From Cryobacterium breve (lineage in GTDB: Bacteria; Actinomycetota; Actinomycetes; Actinomycetales; Microbacteriaceae): DNA of 64,000 bases. The notes beneath the pieces are model-generated. The model was given only the letters and a program-made list of their open reading frames with translations, had not been told where the DNA came from and made no database searches. This document shows, one piece after another, positions 60,844 through 64,000 of this stretch; position 1 is the first letter of the stretch; the number at the start of each line of letters is the position of its first letter. Location of the stretch: NCBI RefSeq assembly GCF_004402375.1, contig NZ_SOGJ01000011.1, forward strand, positions 248,001 to 312,000. The letters are read 5' to 3'. Made by a program: the position numbers and the translations under genes.

Positions 60844-61740
60844 TTACCTGCTGGTCAGCGAGTCCACATACTCCTGGTTCTCGGAGATCCACTTTGCCAC
60901 GATCGGCTCGTAGTCCTGACCGTCGTAGTCGACGAACATGGCCTTCTCGAGCGTGTACAACTTGTCGAGGTCCATTTCGAAGCCCTTGATCCACTCGGTG
61001 GCCTGCGGGAAGTCCTCGGCAAAGTCAGCCTTCGCGTAGCTATGCAGCGCCTCGGTGTTGTCGAGGGTGCCCTCGGGGTCTTCGAGGGTTTTGATCGGCA
61101 GCGACCCGTACGCCCAGTGCGGCTCCCACAGGGTAACGACGATGTTCTCGCCGGCCTTTGTGGCGGCGGTCAGCTCGGTGAGCATGGCGGCGGTCGAGGA
61201 GGTCAGGTACTCCATGTCCTTGAGGCCGTAGGTGGGGATGACACGGTCGGTGGTGGCCAGCGTCAATCCGGCGCCGGGCTCAATGCCCACGATGGTGTTG
61301 TTGAACTTGTCCGCGTTGGCGGCGAGGTCGGCGAGGGAGTCGATCGGGGCATCCTCGTTGACCGCGATGGTCAGACGGGATTCCTCGTTCCACGCACCGA
61401 GGTCGACGATGTCATCGCCATACTCCTTCACGTAGGCGGCGTGGGTTTCCGGCATCCAGACATCCATGTTGAGGTCGTAGTCGCCGCTGGAGAGGCCCGA
61501 GTAGACGGGGGCGACGTCGGCGTATTCCAGCTCGGCGTTGTAGCCCTTCTCATCGAGGATGGCCTTCCACAGTTCGGAGACCGCGACGCCCTCGTCCCAG
61601 CCGTTGAACACGGCGATGGTGATGTCCTTCTGGTCCTTGTTTCCGTCGCCGACGACGGCGGCCTCGGCGGAAGCGCAGCCACTGAGAGCGAGAAGTCCGA
61701 CGGCTCCGAGGGCGACGAGGGACAGTGATCGGTTCTTCAT
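60844..61740 (-). CDS. glycine betaine/proline ABC transporter substrate-binding lipoprotein
   Basis: 298 residues. Signal peptide KNRSLSLVALGAVGLLALSG followed by lipobox cysteine at about residue 22. The rest is an OpuAC-type binding domain (ITIAVFNGWDEGVAVSELWK, LNMDVWMPETHAAY, NIVVTLWEPHWAYGSLPIKT), with Trp residues suited to cage a quaternary ammonium. It captures osmoprotectants outside the membrane. It is third in the minus-strand operon with the permease and the ATPase. Confidence 0.92.
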   Translation of the reverse strand: MKNRSLSLVALGAVGLLALSGCASAEAAVVGDGNKDQKDITIAVFNGWDEGVAVSELWKAILDEKGYNAELEYADVAPVYSGLSSGDYDLNMDVWMPETHAAYVKEYGDDIVDLGAWNEESRLTIAVNEDAPIDSLADLAANADKFNNTIVGIEPGAGLTLATTDRVIPTYGLKDMEYLTSSTAAMLTELTAATKAGENIVVTLWEPHWAYGSLPIKTLEDPEGTLDNTEALHSYAKADFAEDFPQATEWIKGFEMDLDKLYTLEKAMFVDYDGQDYEPIVAKWISENQEYVDSLTSR

Positions 61741-61824
61741 GTTGTTCCTTTCGTGTCACCCTCGCGGGCGACCGGGATGTAGCAGAGAATCAGGTGAATC
61801 GGCAGGTCAATGCAGGTGCCTGGC

Positions 61825-62712
61825 TCAGGCGGCCAATGCCTGCTGGGCGCGGCGCTTGCGCGCCGTCATGATGCGGCCGAGCGGAGTGTCGCCGGTGCCA
61901 AGGGCCGCCGTGAGACGGTCCAGGAAGATGGCGAGAATCACCACGGCCAGGCCGGCTTCGAAGCCGAGCGACACGTCGATTCGGTTCAGGCTGGCGACCA
62001 CCTGCGCGCCGAGCCCACCGGCGCCGACCATCCCCGCGATGACAACCATCGACAGCGAGAGCATGATGACCTGATTGATGCCGGCCATGATGGTGGGCAT
62101 CGCCAGCGGCAGCTGGATCTGGCGCAGGATGCGCCACGGCGAGGCGCCGAAGGCTGCGCCGGCCTCGACGACTTCCCTGTCGACGCCGCGGATACCCAGC
62201 TCGGTCAGACGCACACCGGGCGCCATGGCGAAGATGATCGTGGCCACGATGCCGGGTACGACGCCCACGCGGAACAGAATCAGCGCGGGAATCAGGTAGA
62301 CGAAGGCCGGCATGGTCTGCATGAAGTCGAGGACCGGACGGATGACACCCGATGCCACCGACGACTTCGCCGCCAGGATGCCGAGCGGCACGCTGAATGC
62401 GATCGCGAGCAGACTGGCGACGAGCACGAGCGCGAGAGTGTCCATCGCGTTCTCCCACTGGTCGACGCCCACGATGACGAGCAGTCCCACGATCGAGCCG
62501 ACCATGAACTTCCAGCCGCGGGTGGCGAGTGCCAACCCCGCCGCAAGCAGCACGATCACCCAGAAGGGCGGCGAGACCAAGAGCAGGTCGACGAACTCGT
62601 ATGCGCCGTCGAAGACCACCTTGATGAAGCCGAAGAAAAAGCCGAAGGTCTCGGTGACGTAATCGATGAACCCTTCGACGAGTGTGCCCAGGGGAAGTCG
62701 GAAGTCGTTCAC
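61825..62712 (-). CDS. glycine betaine/proline ABC transporter permease
   Basis: 295 residues from a GTG that overlaps the ATPase stop by GTGA. About six helices, with the BPD_transp_1 coupling region GIRGVDREVVEAGAAFGASP and WRILRQIQLPLAMPTIMAGI, and NQVIMLSLSMVVIAGMVGAG typical of OpuAB/ProW. It forms the membrane channel of the osmoprotectant importer. Confidence 0.92.
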   Translation of the reverse strand: MNDFRLPLGTLVEGFIDYVTETFGFFFGFIKVVFDGAYEFVDLLLVSPPFWVIVLLAAGLALATRGWKFMVGSIVGLLVIVGVDQWENAMDTLALVLVASLLAIAFSVPLGILAAKSSVASGVIRPVLDFMQTMPAFVYLIPALILFRVGVVPGIVATIIFAMAPGVRLTELGIRGVDREVVEAGAAFGASPWRILRQIQLPLAMPTIMAGINQVIMLSLSMVVIAGMVGAGGLGAQVVASLNRIDVSLGFEAGLAVVILAIFLDRLTAALGTGDTPLGRIMTARKRRAQQALAA

Positions 62713-63995
62713 AGGTCGGCTCCTTCCAGAGCTGTATCGCGGAGGGTTTCGGTGATCACGCTGACGGAGATCGTCGCCGGGGGCTCGATCACGGGCAAGT
62801 CGCCCGTGTTCGTGCTCACGTTGCCGAGCGCGGCCAGCAGGGTCACCCGCGGGATGACGCCGAGCAGACGGTTCCTCTCATCGACCACGGCGATGGCCAG
62901 GTCGCTGCCGACCGACGGTTCCACCAGGTCGACCAGAGGCGTGTCCGGGCTGACGGAGATGGCATCCGTGCGCACGATGGTGCGGAGGTCGGCGTCGCCG
63001 GCCTTGACCTGCCCCAGCACATCGCGGTCACGCACCACACCCGCAAAGGTGCGGTCGCGGTTCAACACAAAGGTGGCCGAGGTCTGCAAGTCCCGCATGG
63101 TGCGCAGAGCCGCGCGCGGCCCGCCGGTGATCGTGACCACGGAGCGCACGGGTTCCATCACACTGGCCGCAGTCAGCACGCGGGCGCGGTCGACATCCTG
63201 CACGAACTGGGCGACGTAGTCGTTGGCCGGGTCGGTCAGGATTTCCTCGGGTGTGCCGATCTGCACGATCCGCCCGTCGCGCATGACGGCGATGCGGTCG
63301 CCGAGGAACATGGCCTCGTTGAGGTCGTGGGTGATGAAGATGATGGTCTTGCCGAGCTCTGCCTGCAATTCGATCAGCTGTTCCTGCATTTCGCGCCGGA
63401 TCAGCGGGTCGAGGGCCGAGAAGGCCTCGTCCATCAGGAGCACGTCGGTGTCGGCGGCGAGGGCGCGGCCGAGGCCGACGCGCTGCTGCATTCCGCCGGA
63501 CAGCTCCGCGGGCAGGCTCTCGGCCCAGCCGTCGAGTCCGACCAGACGGATGACGGTGCGCGCCTTGGCCAGTCGCTCCTCGCGGCCCATGCCCTGCACC
63601 TCCAGGCCGTAGGCGACGTTGTCGATCACAGTGCGGTGCGGCAGCAGGGCGAAGTGCTGGAAGACCATGGATATGTTCGTGCGGCGCACCTCACGCAGCG
63701 CGGCGGCGGAAATGCCGGTGATCGACTGGCCCGCCACCGTCACGGTGCCGGACGTGGCGTCCAGCAGCCCGTTGAGCATGCGGATCAGGGTGGACTTGCC
63801 CGAACCGGACAGTCCCATCACGACGAAGATCTCGCCGCGGCGCACCTCGAAGGATGCGTCGATCACGGCGGCAGTGCCCAGCCCGGACACTTCGTCGCGG
63901 GTTGCCCCAGCGTTCAGTTTCTTGACCACTTCGTGCGGACGACGCCCGAACGCTTTGTACAGTCGATCTGCCTTCACGGCAATGGTTTCGGTCAC
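62709..63995 (-). CDS. glycine betaine/proline ABC transporter ATP-binding protein with CBS domains
   Basis: 428 residues as seen; the GTG at 63995 is near the window edge, so an upstream start outside cannot be excluded. ABC domain: GLSGSGKSTLIRMLNGLLDA, LSGGMQQRVGLGRALAADTD, VLLMDEAFSALDPLIRREMQ and FITHDLNEA. The C-terminal part (about 285-400) has two CBS motifs, which in OpuA sense ionic strength or nucleotides and gate transport. First gene of the opuA-like operon, which raises internal glycine betaine under osmotic stress; together with otsAB it suggests osmotic and cold adaptation. Confidence 0.93.
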   Translation of the reverse strand: MTETIAVKADRLYKAFGRRPHEVVKKLNAGATRDEVSGLGTAAVIDASFEVRRGEIFVVMGLSGSGKSTLIRMLNGLLDATSGTVTVAGQSITGISAAALREVRRTNISMVFQHFALLPHRTVIDNVAYGLEVQGMGREERLAKARTVIRLVGLDGWAESLPAELSGGMQQRVGLGRALAADTDVLLMDEAFSALDPLIRREMQEQLIELQAELGKTIIFITHDLNEAMFLGDRIAVMRDGRIVQIGTPEEILTDPANDYVAQFVQDVDRARVLTAASVMEPVRSVVTITGGPRAALRTMRDLQTSATFVLNRDRTFAGVVRDRDVLGQVKAGDADLRTIVRTDAISVSPDTPLVDLVEPSVGSDLAIAVVDERNRLLGVIPRVTLLAALGNVSTNTGDLPVIEPPATISVSVITETLRDTALEGADL

Positions 63996-64000
63996 GGATT

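Overview
The window comes from the chromosome of a high-GC actinobacterium. The order leuB-ilvE-FAH hydrolase, serA and ilvD-ilvB-ilvN-ilvC, the actinobacterial BioYMN biotin transporter, a GAF/ANTAR regulator and frequent GTG starts point to the family Microbacteriaceae, perhaps near Cryobacterium. The genus is a guess from gene content, not a measured placement.

Layout. 0-2.2 kb: a MarR / truncated GAF / GAF-ANTAR operon on the minus strand with a MarR-type operator, then an unresolved reading frame. 2.2-9.2 kb: a LacI-controlled sugar cluster (MFS sugar porter, two different cupin phosphoglucose-isomerase-like enzymes, ROK sugar kinase, LacI, and a mannose-6-phosphate isomerase fused to a degenerate kinase-like domain) with three matching palindromic operators. 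9.2-10.3 kb: an MFS transporter relic. 10.3-13.4 kb: thiM-thiE-thiD/tenA behind a TPP riboswitch. 13.4-23 kb: an accessory, decaying region. It holds a frameshifted NUC1 endonuclease, IS21-type ends with a remnant istA, duplicated degenerate segments, a heptanucleotide tandem repeat, a SipW-like signal peptidase fused to a LamG domain next to a TasA/CalY-like exported protein, a fragment of a conjugation ATPase, small membrane proteins, a cytidine-deaminase-like protein, a small gene frameshifted by a 10-bp repeat, and two GNAT genes, one broken. 23-32.2 kb: LysM lipoprotein, DUF4232 membrane protein, tRNA-Gln, gltX, a LysR/aminotransferase divergent pair, and a TetR/quinone-oxidoreductase/DJ-1 group. 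32.2-46.8 kb: branched-chain amino acid and serine synthesis (FAH hydrolase, ilvE, leuB, serA, ilvC, ilvN, ilvB, ilvD) interspersed with a TetR/MFS efflux pair, DoxX and small membrane proteins. 46.8-50.7 kb: a fused trehalose synthase OtsA-OtsB, and a membrane protein plus PspA. 50.8-56.4 kb: a tetR-mmpL-yhgE operon in which the MMPL exporter carries a degenerate ABC-ATPase-like tail. 56.4-64 kb: two small unknown proteins, bioY-bioM-bioN, a hydrolase interrupted by an in-frame TGA, and a glycine-betaine importer (opuAA-AB-AC).

Regulation is readable in several places: LacI, TetR (three sites), LysR and MarR type dyads lie next to their own regulators, and a TPP riboswitch carries the likely ribosome-binding site of thiM. 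Three copies of a roughly 95-bp imperfect palindrome lie at 29.6, 39.95 and 50.7 kb, each exactly between convergent genes.

The most unusual items are the convergent-gene palindrome family, the SipW-LamG/TasA-like pair inside a segment bounded by inverted IS21-like ends, the MMPL exporter with a pseudo-ABC tail, the repeat-driven frameshift at 21.78 kb, and the two-cupin-isomerase sugar cluster.
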